From: Mongoliitalea lutea
GTDB taxonomy: Bacteria; Bacteroidota; Bacteroidia; Cytophagales; Cyclobacteriaceae
Direction of reading: 5' to 3'
Assembly: GCF_014652135.1 (NCBI RefSeq)
Contig: NZ_BMYF01000016.1
Location: 53,961 to 117,960 of the forward strand
DNA: 64,000 nt
In this document: positions 46,380 to 55,360 of the stretch, one piece after another
How the letters are laid out: every line of letters starts with the position of its first letter
Numbering within the stretch: position 1 is the first letter of the stretch
Made by a program: the position numbers and the translations under genes
Notes under the pieces: model-generated
The model's input: only the letters and a program-made list of their open reading frames with translations
Databases searched by the model: none
Told to the model about the DNA's origin: nothing

Positions 46380-49094
46380 ATGAGAAAAATTTACCTTTTG
46401 GGTTTCCTCTTGTTTTCGCTGTATTGGCAGCAGGCAGTGGCCCAACAAATCCCCACTCCAAAAGAGCACTTTGGTTTCGAAATAGGAGATGATTATAAAT
46501 TAGTGACATTTACGGATATGGATGCTTATTTCCGTAAAGTTTCCGCCCTTTCCGATCGGGTACAATATGTAGAAATCGGTGAAACAGAAATGGGCAAGCA
46601 AATGCCGATGATGATCATCACTTCTCCTAAAAACCATCAAAATTTAGCCCGATACAAAGAGATTTCTCAAAAATTGGGTAGGGCAGAGGTTACCCCTGAA
46701 GAAGCCAAAGCGTTGGTAGCCGAAGGAAAACCTGTAATTTGGATTGATGGAGGTTTGCACAGCACAGAGACTGTGGCTTCCCACCAATTGATTCCTACGT
46801 TTTATGAGCTAGTTAGCAGCAATGATCCGGAGGTACTACGCTTTTTGGATGATCTGATCATCCTCATGTTGCAGGTAAATCCTGATGGTCAGGATATCGT
46901 AACAGATTGGTACATGGGGCCAAATGATGTGACCAAGCGAAATATGAATACTCCCTACATGTATCAAAAATATGTAGGGCACGACAATAACCGTGATTTT
47001 TTCATGAACAATATGAAGGAAACTACGAATGTTTCCCGTCAGATGTATATAGAGTGGATTCCTCAAATTGTGTTTAATCACCACCAAACATCCCCTGCAG
47101 GTACAGTCGTGGCAGGCCCTCCTTATCGTGATCCTTTCAACCATGTCTTTGATCCCTTAATTATGACTTCGTTGGATGGTGTTGGTTCTGCGATGATCAA
47201 CAGGCTAAATGCAGAGAATAAGCCGGGGTATACCCGTTTGGGAGGTTCTGTTTTCTCTTCCTGGTGGAATGGTGGATTGAGAACCACTCCTTATTTTCAT
47301 AACATTATCGGGATTTTGACCGAAACTACCGGTGGTCCGACACCTTCATCCATTCCTTTAGTACCTGAACGCTTGATTCCTACCCATGCGACTCCTTTTC
47401 CGATCGAGCCGCAGCCATGGAACTTCAAACGTTCAATTGATTACTCGGTTTCCATGAATATGGCAGTATTGGATTATGCGAGTAGAAACGCGGATGCCTT
47501 GTTGATGAACATTTACACCATGGGTAAGAATGCCATTGATCGAGGGAATATGGACCATTGGACGAAGTACCCGAAAAGAGCAGCGGCTGTTCAAGAAGCG
47601 TTCAATAGAAGCCGTCAGCAAAGACAGGCCGATGATCCTGAAGCTGCCTTTTATGGTATGAGAAGTGGATTACCGGTGCAGTTTTTCGACTCTGTGTATA
47701 GAAATCCGGAATTGCGTGATCCTAGAGGGTTTATTTTACCGGCTAATCAGGCGGATTTTCCTACAGCTACTCGCTTTGTGAATGCCTTGATTAAATCAGG
47801 TGTTCAGGTACATAAAGCTACTGCTGCTTTCACTGTTAATGGGAAGCAATATCCAGCAGGTTCGTATGTGGTCAAATCAGCTCAGGCTTTCCGTCCACAT
47901 GTGTTGGATATGTTTGAACCCCAAGATCACCCCAATGATTTTGAATATCCGGGAGGGCCTCCTAAAAGACCGTACGATGCAGCAGGTTGGAGTTTAGCCC
48001 TGCAAATGGGCGTTGAATTCGATCGTATTCTAGAAGGATTTGATGGGCCATTTGAAGCCATCGCCTATGGTGAAGTGCAGTCGTTTACGCCTACACGGGT
48101 TCCTGCTGGATCAGGCTTTTTGATTGATGTTCGAGGAAATAATGCCTTTATAGCTGTTAATGATTTGTTAAAGGCGGGTGTAAGTGTTTCCAGAACTACC
48201 ACTGCCCATGCAGGTTTGCCGGCTGGAAGCTTCTTTGTCAGTGGCAATAGGGCGGCGGTTGAAAAAGCTGCGACTGCTTATGGAATCCATGTAGTGTCAG
48301 CTTCAAGGCCATCCGGTATGGTTGCGATCAAACCTGCCCGAGTTGCTCTCTTTGACCATTATGGAGGCTCTATGCCATCAGGATGGGTTCGTTGGATGCT
48401 CGAGCAATATAACTTTGCCTTCAATGTGGTCTATCCTAAAGAATTGGATGCGGGGAATTTGAAGGCGAAATACGATGTCATTTTATTCATTGGTGCGGGA
48501 TCTCCGGGAACAGTCAGAAACTGGGGTGGTGCTGTGAGAGAAGAAGACGTCGCAGCAGAATATCATGCTTTGATTGGAAATGTGACCAAAGAGAAAACCG
48601 TACCTGCTTTAAAAGCATTTATGGAAGCAGGAGGTTCTATCGTTGCAGTTGGAGCTTCTACTGCTTTTGCGTATGAATTCCAGTTGCCGGTTAGTAATGC
48701 CTTGGTAGAGAAGTTACCTGATGGCCGTGAACGAGCATTGAGTGGTGATAAGTATTACATTCCTGGAAGTATACTGAAAGCTCATTTGGATGGCGCACAT
48801 GCAGCCAACTGGGGCATGGGAGACTCAGCTAATATGGTGTTTAATAATAGCCCAGTATTCAATCTCGCACCAAATGCCTTGCTTCAAGGTGTGAAACCTT
48901 TGGCTTGGTTTGGAACAGAGTCTCCACTAGTGTCCGGTTGGGCATGGGGTGAAGGATACCTAAGAAATGGGGTAGTTGCTTTTGAAGCACCGGTTGGAAA
49001 AGGGAAATTCTATGCTTTCGGTCCAGAAATCACCTTCCGAGCACAAGCACACAATACGTTTAAGATGTTGTTTAATCAGCTGTATGTGAAGTAG
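46380..49094 (+). CDS. M14-family zinc carboxypeptidase, exported
   Basis: A 904-residue protein with a signal peptide (cleavage near 'AVAQQ', residue 22). The M14 domain (about 45-400) has the zinc pair H127-x-x-E130 in 'GGLHSTE', 'VNPDGQD' and a distal 'FNHHQTSP' histidine; 'ILTETTGG' may supply the catalytic glutamate. The long C-terminal part (about 560-904) has a Rossmann/GATase-like stretch ('VALFDHYGGSMPSGW', 'FIGAGSPG'), usual for this large Bacteroidota subfamily. It likely trims peptides in the periplasm or outside the cell. Confidence 0.9.
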   Translation: MRKIYLLGFLLFSLYWQQAVAQQIPTPKEHFGFEIGDDYKLVTFTDMDAYFRKVSALSDRVQYVEIGETEMGKQMPMMIITSPKNHQNLARYKEISQKLGRAEVTPEEAKALVAEGKPVIWIDGGLHSTETVASHQLIPTFYELVSSNDPEVLRFLDDLIILMLQVNPDGQDIVTDWYMGPNDVTKRNMNTPYMYQKYVGHDNNRDFFMNNMKETTNVSRQMYIEWIPQIVFNHHQTSPAGTVVAGPPYRDPFNHVFDPLIMTSLDGVGSAMINRLNAENKPGYTRLGGSVFSSWWNGGLRTTPYFHNIIGILTETTGGPTPSSIPLVPERLIPTHATPFPIEPQPWNFKRSIDYSVSMNMAVLDYASRNADALLMNIYTMGKNAIDRGNMDHWTKYPKRAAAVQEAFNRSRQQRQADDPEAAFYGMRSGLPVQFFDSVYRNPELRDPRGFILPANQADFPTATRFVNALIKSGVQVHKATAAFTVNGKQYPAGSYVVKSAQAFRPHVLDMFEPQDHPNDFEYPGGPPKRPYDAAGWSLALQMGVEFDRILEGFDGPFEAIAYGEVQSFTPTRVPAGSGFLIDVRGNNAFIAVNDLLKAGVSVSRTTTAHAGLPAGSFFVSGNRAAVEKAATAYGIHVVSASRPSGMVAIKPARVALFDHYGGSMPSGWVRWMLEQYNFAFNVVYPKELDAGNLKAKYDVILFIGAGSPGTVRNWGGAVREEDVAAEYHALIGNVTKEKTVPALKAFMEAGGSIVAVGASTAFAYEFQLPVSNALVEKLPDGRERALSGDKYYIPGSILKAHLDGAHAANWGMGDSANMVFNNSPVFNLAPNALLQGVKPLAWFGTESPLVSGWAWGEGYLRNGVVAFEAPVGKGKFYAFGPEITFRAQAHNTFKMLFNQLYVK

Positions 49095-49565
49095 TTGAAA
49101 GTGAATAGTTGATTGAGTGACTAGTGATTAGTTGATTGAGTGAGTAGTGAGGGGAGGTGGAAGTCCTTAATCCTCTTAATTCCTTACTAGTTTTCCTCCT
49201 TTGACACTCTTCACTTAGTAAATGATTAGTGACTAGTTGATTGAGTGATTAGTGTTGGGAGGTGGAAGTCCTTAATCCTCTTAATTCCTTAATGGTTTTC
49301 CTCCTTTGACACTCTTCACTTGGGATCTTGCTTCTTGGTTCTTGTCTTCCCGATTCTCGGGACAGGCTTTGATTCTTAGAACATTGTCTTTAATCCACGC
49401 TTAGTGATAAATTAGGCCCGGCAGGTTTTAAAAATCAGCCGGGTTTTTCTTTTTAAAATAATATTCAATTAATTTTTTGCTGACGAAAGTCATGGTTTGA
49501 GATGATATGTTAAAGGTAAGATACAAATAGACCTGTTTAACTTTGGAAGACAACCAATTCTCAAG
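49095..49565. repeat. Intergenic region with a 105-bp tandem duplication and terminator
   Basis: Two copies about 105 bp apart (about 49122-49217 and 49227-49322) share 'TAGTTGATTGAGTGA', 'GGGAGGTGGAAGTCCTTAAT' and 'TTGACACTCTTCACTT' with few changes. A third, short 'TAGTTGATTGAGTGA' lies at 49106. TCCCGA/TCGGGA forms a small hairpin at 49348-49362. No ORF. Such text (repeated 'GATTGAGTG', 'CTTGGTTCTTG') is typical of short dispersed repeats in this phylum. Confidence 0.7.
49417..49454 (+). terminator. Intrinsic terminator, probably for the M14 peptidase gene
   Basis: CCCGGC / GCCGGG stem with a 15-nt loop followed by TTTTTCTTTTT. It is the first clear terminator downstream of the stop codon at 49094, some 320 bp away across the duplicated segment. 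Confidence 0.75.
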
Positions 49566-50711
49566 ATGATGAAATACGCTATCCTTTTTTTATTCTTAAT
49601 AAACTCTTGTTCTGAAAAAACGATTTCCAATGAAGAAATTTTGGCTAGGTATAATACCGTAGAGGCAAAAGCGTTCATCAATCCTTTCAGTTTTGAAGCG
49701 GATCCGATGGAAAGATTACTTCTGGTAAATTTTGAAAAGGATCCCGATGAGCACTATGTTGGTTTAGAACCTCAATTTTTCAATGATTCTATCAATGGAG
49801 TGGGTTTGCTGGTGATCGCTTGGAGAAAGGATATGCATATTGATGTATATCATGCAAAAAGTCTAAATCCAAACCTGGCAAAATTTAACATAGCAGGAAA
49901 AGGACTGGGTGATATGGTAGCAGTAGATTTCCAAGAGGATTTGTTTGAAATTACTGATCATGGAGTTCAGGTAGCAATCAATTTTATGGATAAATGGGGA
50001 AGAGCGATTGCCATCCATTTAAGAGAGAGTAATTCGAAATCGAGAAAGCCATTTGGCTTGTTGGCTCCAATGGGAGATGCTGCTATCAATCCTTCTTCCA
50101 TGCCTTTAGTATGGCTGGAGGATTTTTATTTCATCAGGCGAAAAGCCACTGAGCAGCAGGTGTCTATTGATGGAGAAGAAAGAAAGCTAGATAAGTTACC
50201 CATACCTATGGATGGAACTTGGATGTATTTTGCAAGATATTCGGAAAATCCATGGATTCTGATGTTAAATCCTGATCAGCATGGGAATGAGCTAAAACCC
50301 CAAGAACATCATGCGTTAGAATTAATACTGCGTAATGGACAAGAGGAGCTGAAAAGTTTGGTTTTTTATAATGGTGAAAAGCAAGTTAGGTTAGCTTTTG
50401 AACCCTCTTTTCCAAATATTTTAGCCATGGAACTGGGTTCCACAGCCAAAGGTACTTTCTCTTTAGAGCCACACCACAAAGGCTTGGGAATGATAGCAGG
50501 GAACTATGAAGTGAACAAATCCTCAACCGATGCAATGATTAAACTAAATCCCTCAAAAGGATGGATTCCAAATCCTGACAGGTGGGAACTGAAGTTTCTG
50601 TACAAAGTCGGGAATGTGTTTAAAGACTGGCCCATCAACTACGAGTGGGATGCTCGAATTGATTTTTCGATGGACACACCCATAATTTATTCAACCTGGC
50701 AAAAGAGATAA
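49566..50711 (+). CDS. Lipoprotein of unknown function
   Basis: A 381-residue product with a short lipoprotein signal ('LFLINSC', C15). The rest is globular and beta-rich, with no repeats and no membrane segment. Segments such as 'VIAWRKDMHIDVYH', 'LAPMGDAAINPSSMPLVWLEDFYF' (quoted in part: 'GDAAINPSSMPLVWLED') and 'NPDQHGNELKPQEHH' suggest a two-domain carotenoid-synthesis/lipocalin-like hydrolase fold, but I do not recognise the family. A second ATG at 49569 is possible. It is convergent with the next gene, only 3 nt apart. Confidence 0.7.
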   Translation: MMKYAILFLFLINSCSEKTISNEEILARYNTVEAKAFINPFSFEADPMERLLLVNFEKDPDEHYVGLEPQFFNDSINGVGLLVIAWRKDMHIDVYHAKSLNPNLAKFNIAGKGLGDMVAVDFQEDLFEITDHGVQVAINFMDKWGRAIAIHLRESNSKSRKPFGLLAPMGDAAINPSSMPLVWLEDFYFIRRKATEQQVSIDGEERKLDKLPIPMDGTWMYFARYSENPWILMLNPDQHGNELKPQEHHALELILRNGQEELKSLVFYNGEKQVRLAFEPSFPNILAMELGSTAKGTFSLEPHHKGLGMIAGNYEVNKSSTDAMIKLNPSKGWIPNPDRWELKFLYKVGNVFKDWPINYEWDARIDFSMDTPIIYSTWQKR

Positions 50712-50714
50712 GCA

Positions 50715-51881
50715 TCAATGAAACACTATCCCATTCAATAATTGTTCTGCCGAGAGCGCTGAATCATTTTCGGGTGCAGAGTCCCAGAAACTTTCTAGAT
50801 TTTTGGTAAAAAGTCCTTGATTGGTAGCTGCAAAAACTTTTCCTTGGAATTTTTGAAGAGCAAACAATTGAGAAAAGTTGATCCCTTCGGAATTCAATAA
50901 TCTGATTTTAAATAGTTCAGGATCTAAGCTGTCGAAATTCTCAACTTCCGATAAAATAGATGATCCTGATAACCATATTGCTAAGCGGTCCTCATGAATA
51001 AAGAATTCGATTAAACTGTTAAAGGTAACCCTCAGCTCCAAGTCATCTATGCTACCGCTAGGTGATATGAAAAGATTTCTAAATGTCTTCACGAGTAATC
51101 TTCTATCAGATGTGAATACATGTCCGTAGTAGGGGGCGAAATTACCGTTGGCATCCTTTAATTCAAACGGAGTGGTATTTCCGTCAGGGTCAACAAAGAA
51201 ATTTTGATTGATTGTAGAAACCAGCCATCCATCTTGAAAAGCGTCTATCTGCTGAATTATATTTAATCCTTCAATTGTGGAGTTTTCAACGGCTGGTGGA
51301 GTAATCTTGATTACAGTTGTGTCAGGGACTACTCCAACAAAATTTGTATTATTCTCGATGTCAAACAGATAAATAGCCCTTTCAAATGTCTCTCCAATCA
51401 AATCAACAGCAGCTAATAATTTCCCATTATTGATATCGAAATTTTTTAATCGATTTGGAAGTGAGGATACTTTTGCTCTGCCTCCTAGTACTTTTATCAG
51501 GCGATTTAAATCAAGAAGCCCCACACCTCCATTGCCTTGATTTCGGAAAATGTAAAATCCAAATAGATTCCGGTCTACTGCACCAATGTATTGTTTGGTT
51601 AAACTTTGTCGGAATTCCATTTGATTTGGTCGTGCACAGCATAGTTGATTTACATCCATGTCAGGGTTAATGAATCCCGGATTACTTACATGACTAAAAA
51701 ACAATTGATTATCAATTACTTTGATGTTGTTTACAATGGAACTCCGAAAGTTGAAGTGTGGGTCTCCAAATCGTTCAAACTTTTCAAGTTCTATGATTGG
51801 TTCTGCTGGATTTTCAGGCTCTTGGCAGGATGAAACTATTCCGAGAATTAAAAGTAAAATAATTGGGTAGTTGGCTTTCAT
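50715..51881 (-). CDS. Lipoprotein of unknown function, possible beta-propeller
   Basis: A 388-residue lipoprotein (lipobox 'GIVSSC', C19). The sequence shows repeated blade-like patterns ('NKLLAAVDLIGETFERAIYLFD'-style strands, 'FQDGWLVSTINQNFFV', 'TSDRRLLVKTFRNLFIS', 'QGKVFAATNQGLFTKN'), suggesting a beta-propeller that reads out 'show value' strands, without known catalytic residues. A CC pair ('QLCCARPN') lies near residue 82. No neighbour hints at the role. AT-rich DNA follows upstream (51882-52014) without features. Confidence 0.65.
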   Translation of the reverse strand: MKANYPIILLLILGIVSSCQEPENPAEPIIELEKFERFGDPHFNFRSSIVNNIKVIDNQLFFSHVSNPGFINPDMDVNQLCCARPNQMEFRQSLTKQYIGAVDRNLFGFYIFRNQGNGGVGLLDLNRLIKVLGGRAKVSSLPNRLKNFDINNGKLLAAVDLIGETFERAIYLFDIENNTNFVGVVPDTTVIKITPPAVENSTIEGLNIIQQIDAFQDGWLVSTINQNFFVDPDGNTTPFELKDANGNFAPYYGHVFTSDRRLLVKTFRNLFISPSGSIDDLELRVTFNSLIEFFIHEDRLAIWLSGSSILSEVENFDSLDPELFKIRLLNSEGINFSQLFALQKFQGKVFAATNQGLFTKNLESFWDSAPENDSALSAEQLLNGIVFH

Positions 51882-52014
51882 TTGACTTTAAAATTTTTTG
51901 AATTTAAATATGAAAAAAATAGTTGGATTTACAACTGTATTTATTGTTAAGTTTTAGTTACCAAAATCGAGGGTATAAAAAAAAAATCATAGTGCCATTA
52001 GGTTCCTAGTCCAA

Positions 52015-52162
52015 TTATTTCATTAGTGTCCTAATTTTTAATTTTCTCTTGAGGTATGAAAAACAGCCTAAAAAGATCTCACCAAGCCCAACTTGCTGTT
52101 CCTCGTAGTAATCGATTGCTTCCTGAATATCGATGATAGCCCTATTGTCAATAAAAATAGTT
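52015..52162 (-). pseudogene. Fragment of a RelE/ParE-type toxin gene
   Basis: A minus-strand reading frame gives 'DNRAIIDIQEAIDYYEEQQ' then 'VGLGEIFLGCFSYLK', the N-terminal signature of RelE/ParE toxins ('...DIxEAxxYYExxxxGLGxxF'). It has no start codon (a stop lies just upstream at about 52164) and ends after about 48 codons instead of about 95. No antitoxin gene is visible in the flanks. It is a decayed remnant, not a working toxin. Confidence 0.7.
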
Positions 52163-52228
52163 TACAATTAGTGAGATGTAACCCAAGCTTCACTTCATAA
52201 AATACTTACCAAGCCAATTTTTGGGTGT

Positions 52229-53317
52229 TTAATGTAAAAGGTTTTTGCCCAAAATCGGATCTACCAATGTTCCACGCAATTTGCTTTGATTAGCTACTAA
52301 GATGTCCCAAGGCTCCATCCGAGGCTCATCAGATAAATCAAAGGTGCCATAGTGCATAGGGATGAAGTAGGAGCCACCTAAACTATTGAACGCTTCGATA
52401 GCATCCATAGGGCTGATATGGGCTTGGTTCATAAACCACTCAGGACGGAAAGCACCCACGCCCATCAGGCAATAATCAGGTTGTCCCATAACTTGTCTGA
52501 TATCCTCGAAATGTGGGCCAAAACCTGAATCCCCCATGAAGTAAATGCTTGTATCTTCAGATTGAATCCAAAAACCACCCCAAAGATTTTCATTCAGATC
52601 CCAAAGCCAACGTCTCGACCAGTGCCTTGACGGAACATAGACAATTTGTAGGGAACTATCCGATGTATTGTATTCTTGAAACCATCCAGCTTCCTGAATA
52701 CGGCCAAAATCTCCCCACTTTCCAATCACATCACCTACTTTCAATCCTGTCAATACCTCTACACCAGGCTGTAATTTCAATAGCTTTTGAATAGTAGCTT
52801 TGTCGATATGATCCCGATGGTTATGAGATAGTAACAAATAATCAATTGTAGGAAGGTCTTCAACCTGGAGTACCTCAGGAGATTCTCTTTTTAAAAACGT
52901 GTTCTTTTCTAAGAAAGGGTCAATTAATAACACTTTTCCTTTTACCTGAATCAAATAGCTGGCATGCCCCAACCAAATGAGGTAGTCTTCTTGGGATGTG
53001 AGGATAGCTGGGTCAAAATCCTTTCTTAAGCGTCTTTCTTCATTTTTCTTTGCATCCTTCAATGGGTTTTTTGATAACTGCCATTTGATGAGGTCAGAAA
53101 AACTATCCTCAAAGGGTTGATATAAATTAACGAAATTACCTTTGGCATCCATTGGTGTGCCTTTCCAAGTAGTAGGGACTGTAGGCACGGTTCGTAATGT
53201 TGTGTTTTCGATGTACTCGATTTGTTCATCTATGCTTTGATTCATCATTGCTAGAATAAGAATGGTAGGTATAAGCGTGAAAAAAGCAATGGCTCTCTTT
53301 TTTGGTTTTGTTTTCAT
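52229..53317 (-). CDS. Metallo-beta-lactamase-fold hydrolase (NAPE-PLD/UlaG-like), membrane-anchored
   Basis: A 362-residue protein from the ATG at 53317 ('MKTKPKKRAIAFF'); one three codons upstream is also open. A hydrophobic segment (about 10-27) anchors or exports it. The MBL domain has 'IWLGHASYLIQVKGKVLLIDPFL' (quoted in part: 'WLGHASYLI'), the metal motif 'LLLSHNHRDHID' (HxHxDH), 'VPSRHWSRRWLWDLN' and 'YFMGDSGFGPHF', and a final 'IPMHYGTF'. The SRHWS..W pattern is typical of N-acyl-phosphatidylethanolamine phospholipase D-like members. The substrate is unverified. Confidence 0.88.
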   Translation of the reverse strand: MKTKPKKRAIAFFTLIPTILILAMMNQSIDEQIEYIENTTLRTVPTVPTTWKGTPMDAKGNFVNLYQPFEDSFSDLIKWQLSKNPLKDAKKNEERRLRKDFDPAILTSQEDYLIWLGHASYLIQVKGKVLLIDPFLEKNTFLKRESPEVLQVEDLPTIDYLLLSHNHRDHIDKATIQKLLKLQPGVEVLTGLKVGDVIGKWGDFGRIQEAGWFQEYNTSDSSLQIVYVPSRHWSRRWLWDLNENLWGGFWIQSEDTSIYFMGDSGFGPHFEDIRQVMGQPDYCLMGVGAFRPEWFMNQAHISPMDAIEAFNSLGGSYFIPMHYGTFDLSDEPRMEPWDILVANQSKLRGTLVDPILGKNLLH

Positions 53318-53567
53318 GTGTATCACAACTTGGATCTCCTGACTCGAGGGAATTTCTTTGCTCTAGGTACGTATATCCTCTGTGAGGGTTTATGATGAAC
53401 TTCCTGTCCACAGGATTGTTTGTTGCAAAATATTTTGAAAGATTAGGTCCATATTTCAGAATATTCCTTCTGTATTTAGTGTTAAATTTTGAGATTGAAA
53501 TAAGTTTTTGGTAAAAAGGTTTGAAAACCATCGAAAAAATCTCCTTATTTCTTAAAAAAATGTAGAC

Positions 53568-53954
53568 ATGAGTAGTAGAAGAAATTTTATTCGAAACGTG
53601 GCATTGGGATCAACACTAGTAGCAATGCCACATGTAACCTTTGCGGGTAGGTCCGAGCAACCTATGATTCATCAAGTCTTTTTTTGGTTAAATCAGGAGG
53701 TGGATGTACAGGAATTTATCCAAGAAGCTCAAATACTTTCCCGGATTGATACAGTAAAGCGGTTTTACATAGGTACACCTGCTGCTACTGTAGAGCGAGA
53801 CGTTATTGATAGTTCATATTCCATTGCATGCACATTTTTTTTTGATAGTGTGGCAGATGAACAAAAATACCAAGTGGACCCTCAGCATCTTGCTTTTATT
53901 GAAAGAAACAGTAACAAATGGAGTAAAGTTGTTGTTTATGATTTTACGATTTAA
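53568..53954 (+). CDS. Tat-exported Dabb-domain protein
   Basis: A 128-residue protein with a twin-arginine signal ('SSRRNFIRNVALGS', residues 2-15; AxA-like end 'TFAG'). The mature part is one Dabb (stress-responsive alpha/beta barrel) domain: 'MIHQVFFWLNQE', 'F...A..L..I..V..FYIGTPA', 'YSIACTFFFDSVADEQKYQVDPQH' (cut as 'VADEQKYQVDPQH') and 'VVVYDF'. Dabb domains form dimeric ferredoxin-like barrels; the role is unknown. It precedes the S41 peptidase by 47 nt on the same strand. Confidence 0.88.
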   Translation: MSSRRNFIRNVALGSTLVAMPHVTFAGRSEQPMIHQVFFWLNQEVDVQEFIQEAQILSRIDTVKRFYIGTPAATVERDVIDSSYSIACTFFFDSVADEQKYQVDPQHLAFIERNSNKWSKVVVYDFTI

Positions 53955-54001
53955 TCTATTCCTGAAATATTTACGTATTTAAAGAAAAATAATTCCGTGG
54001 T

Positions 54002-55330
54002 ATGAAGCTTATGAAATTATGGTCAGTTTGGGTTTTACTAATAGTTACATTGTTTGCATGTAACTTAGGAGATGAAACTCCAGTGCTCAGTGAAGAAGAT
54101 CAGGTAAAAGAAGCGATTTTTGAATCCATGCAAGAGTGGTATTATTGGAGCAACTTACTCCCTGCAAGAATTAATCCTTCTGATTTCAATTCCAATAGGG
54201 AGCTATTGGACTTTCTTGTATTCGACTCTTTGGATAGATTTACAACATTTACCACTCAAGAACAGCGATCGAATTTAATTGTTGGGAATGTTACTGGGGT
54301 CCATGGTTTCCGTTTGGCTTTCAATCAGGAGGATAGGGCATTCATTGCTTCTGTCATAAAATCTGGACCTGCTGGCCAAGACGGATGGCAAAGAGGTTGG
54401 GAGATAATTGAAGTTAATGGTCGAACTATTCCATCTTTTAGAAATTCTAGTGGAGGATTCACAATAGATTTGGGACCAAATGAAGTTGGGGTAACAAACA
54501 CTTTTAAGTTTAGACTCCAAGATGGTTCTGAGACAACTAGAACTATACCAAAAGCAGCTTTCACCGCAACTTCTGTAGCTCATGAAGAAATCATTGAAAT
54601 GGGTGGAAAAAAAATTGGATATTGGGTGTATGAAAATTTCAGAGCTTCTCAAGGAACAGGTAACAGAAGAAGTTTTGAAGTTGAACAATCATTTTCCAGA
54701 TTCCAAAATGAAAATATCAACGAGTTAATAATTGATTTAAGGTATAATGGTGGTGGTCTGGTTAGTATAGCAGAGCAATTGCTTAATTATATCGTCCCTT
54801 CCTCAGCAAATGGACAAATAATGTACACTTACAGGTGGGGGCCGAATCAGACACAAAGAAATGAATCGGAAAGATTTTCTAAAGTGGGTTCTTTAAATTT
54901 AAATAGAATTGTCTTTATTACCTCCCGTTCATCAGCCTCTGCATCCGAACTTGTGATTAATAGTTTGCGTCCTTTCATGGATGTTGTAATTGTTGGTGAT
55001 AACACTTTTGGAAAGCCTGTAGGCTCAATAGGAGTTGGAGGTAATAACAGAGTTCTCGTAGCTAACAATATTTTGATTGAGATGATAACCTTTTCTATTG
55101 CCAACGCCGCTGGAGAAGCTGATTATTTTGAGGGATTTGAGCCTGCGATAAGAGCGGGTGATGATTTGACCCGTAATTGGGGAGATCCTCGAGAATTCAG
55201 ATTAGCAGCAGCATTGAATTTAATTACCGAAGGTTCAGTTAGCGGTAGATTGAAGGATACGTATTACAGACCTTCATGGCATATGCATGAGCAGTTTAAA
55301 GGTTTGGAACAAGAATATTTTATGTATTAA
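54002..55330 (+). CDS. S41-family (C-terminal processing) peptidase lipoprotein
   Basis: A 442-residue lipoprotein (lipobox 'VTLFAC', C20). After an N-terminal helical region with 'EWYYWSNLLP' comes a PDZ domain (about 95-185; 'IKSGPAGQDGWQRGWEIIEVNG'-type, quoted as 'SGPAGQDGWQRGWEI') and the S41 catalytic domain (about 200-400). The nucleophile lies in 'SRSSASASELV' (310-316) and the general-base lysine is K338 in 'GDNTFGKPVG'. It would act at the outer-membrane or periplasmic face. It shares a terminator with the convergent hydrolase gene. Confidence 0.93.
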   Translation: MKLMKLWSVWVLLIVTLFACNLGDETPVLSEEDQVKEAIFESMQEWYYWSNLLPARINPSDFNSNRELLDFLVFDSLDRFTTFTTQEQRSNLIVGNVTGVHGFRLAFNQEDRAFIASVIKSGPAGQDGWQRGWEIIEVNGRTIPSFRNSSGGFTIDLGPNEVGVTNTFKFRLQDGSETTRTIPKAAFTATSVAHEEIIEMGGKKIGYWVYENFRASQGTGNRRSFEVEQSFSRFQNENINELIIDLRYNGGGLVSIAEQLLNYIVPSSANGQIMYTYRWGPNQTQRNESERFSKVGSLNLNRIVFITSRSSASASELVINSLRPFMDVVIVGDNTFGKPVGSIGVGGNNRVLVANNILIEMITFSIANAAGEADYFEGFEPAIRAGDDLTRNWGDPREFRLAAALNLITEGSVSGRLKDTYYRPSWHMHEQFKGLEQEYFMY

Positions 55331-55335
55331 GATTT

Positions 55336-55360
55336 AAGCGGGTTTAGGCCCGCTTTTTTT
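55336..55360 (+). terminator. Intrinsic terminator of the S41 peptidase gene
   Basis: AAGCGGG / CCCGCTT perfect 7-bp stem, 6-nt loop, followed by TTTTTT. It lies against the stop codon of the convergent gene. Confidence 0.85.
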
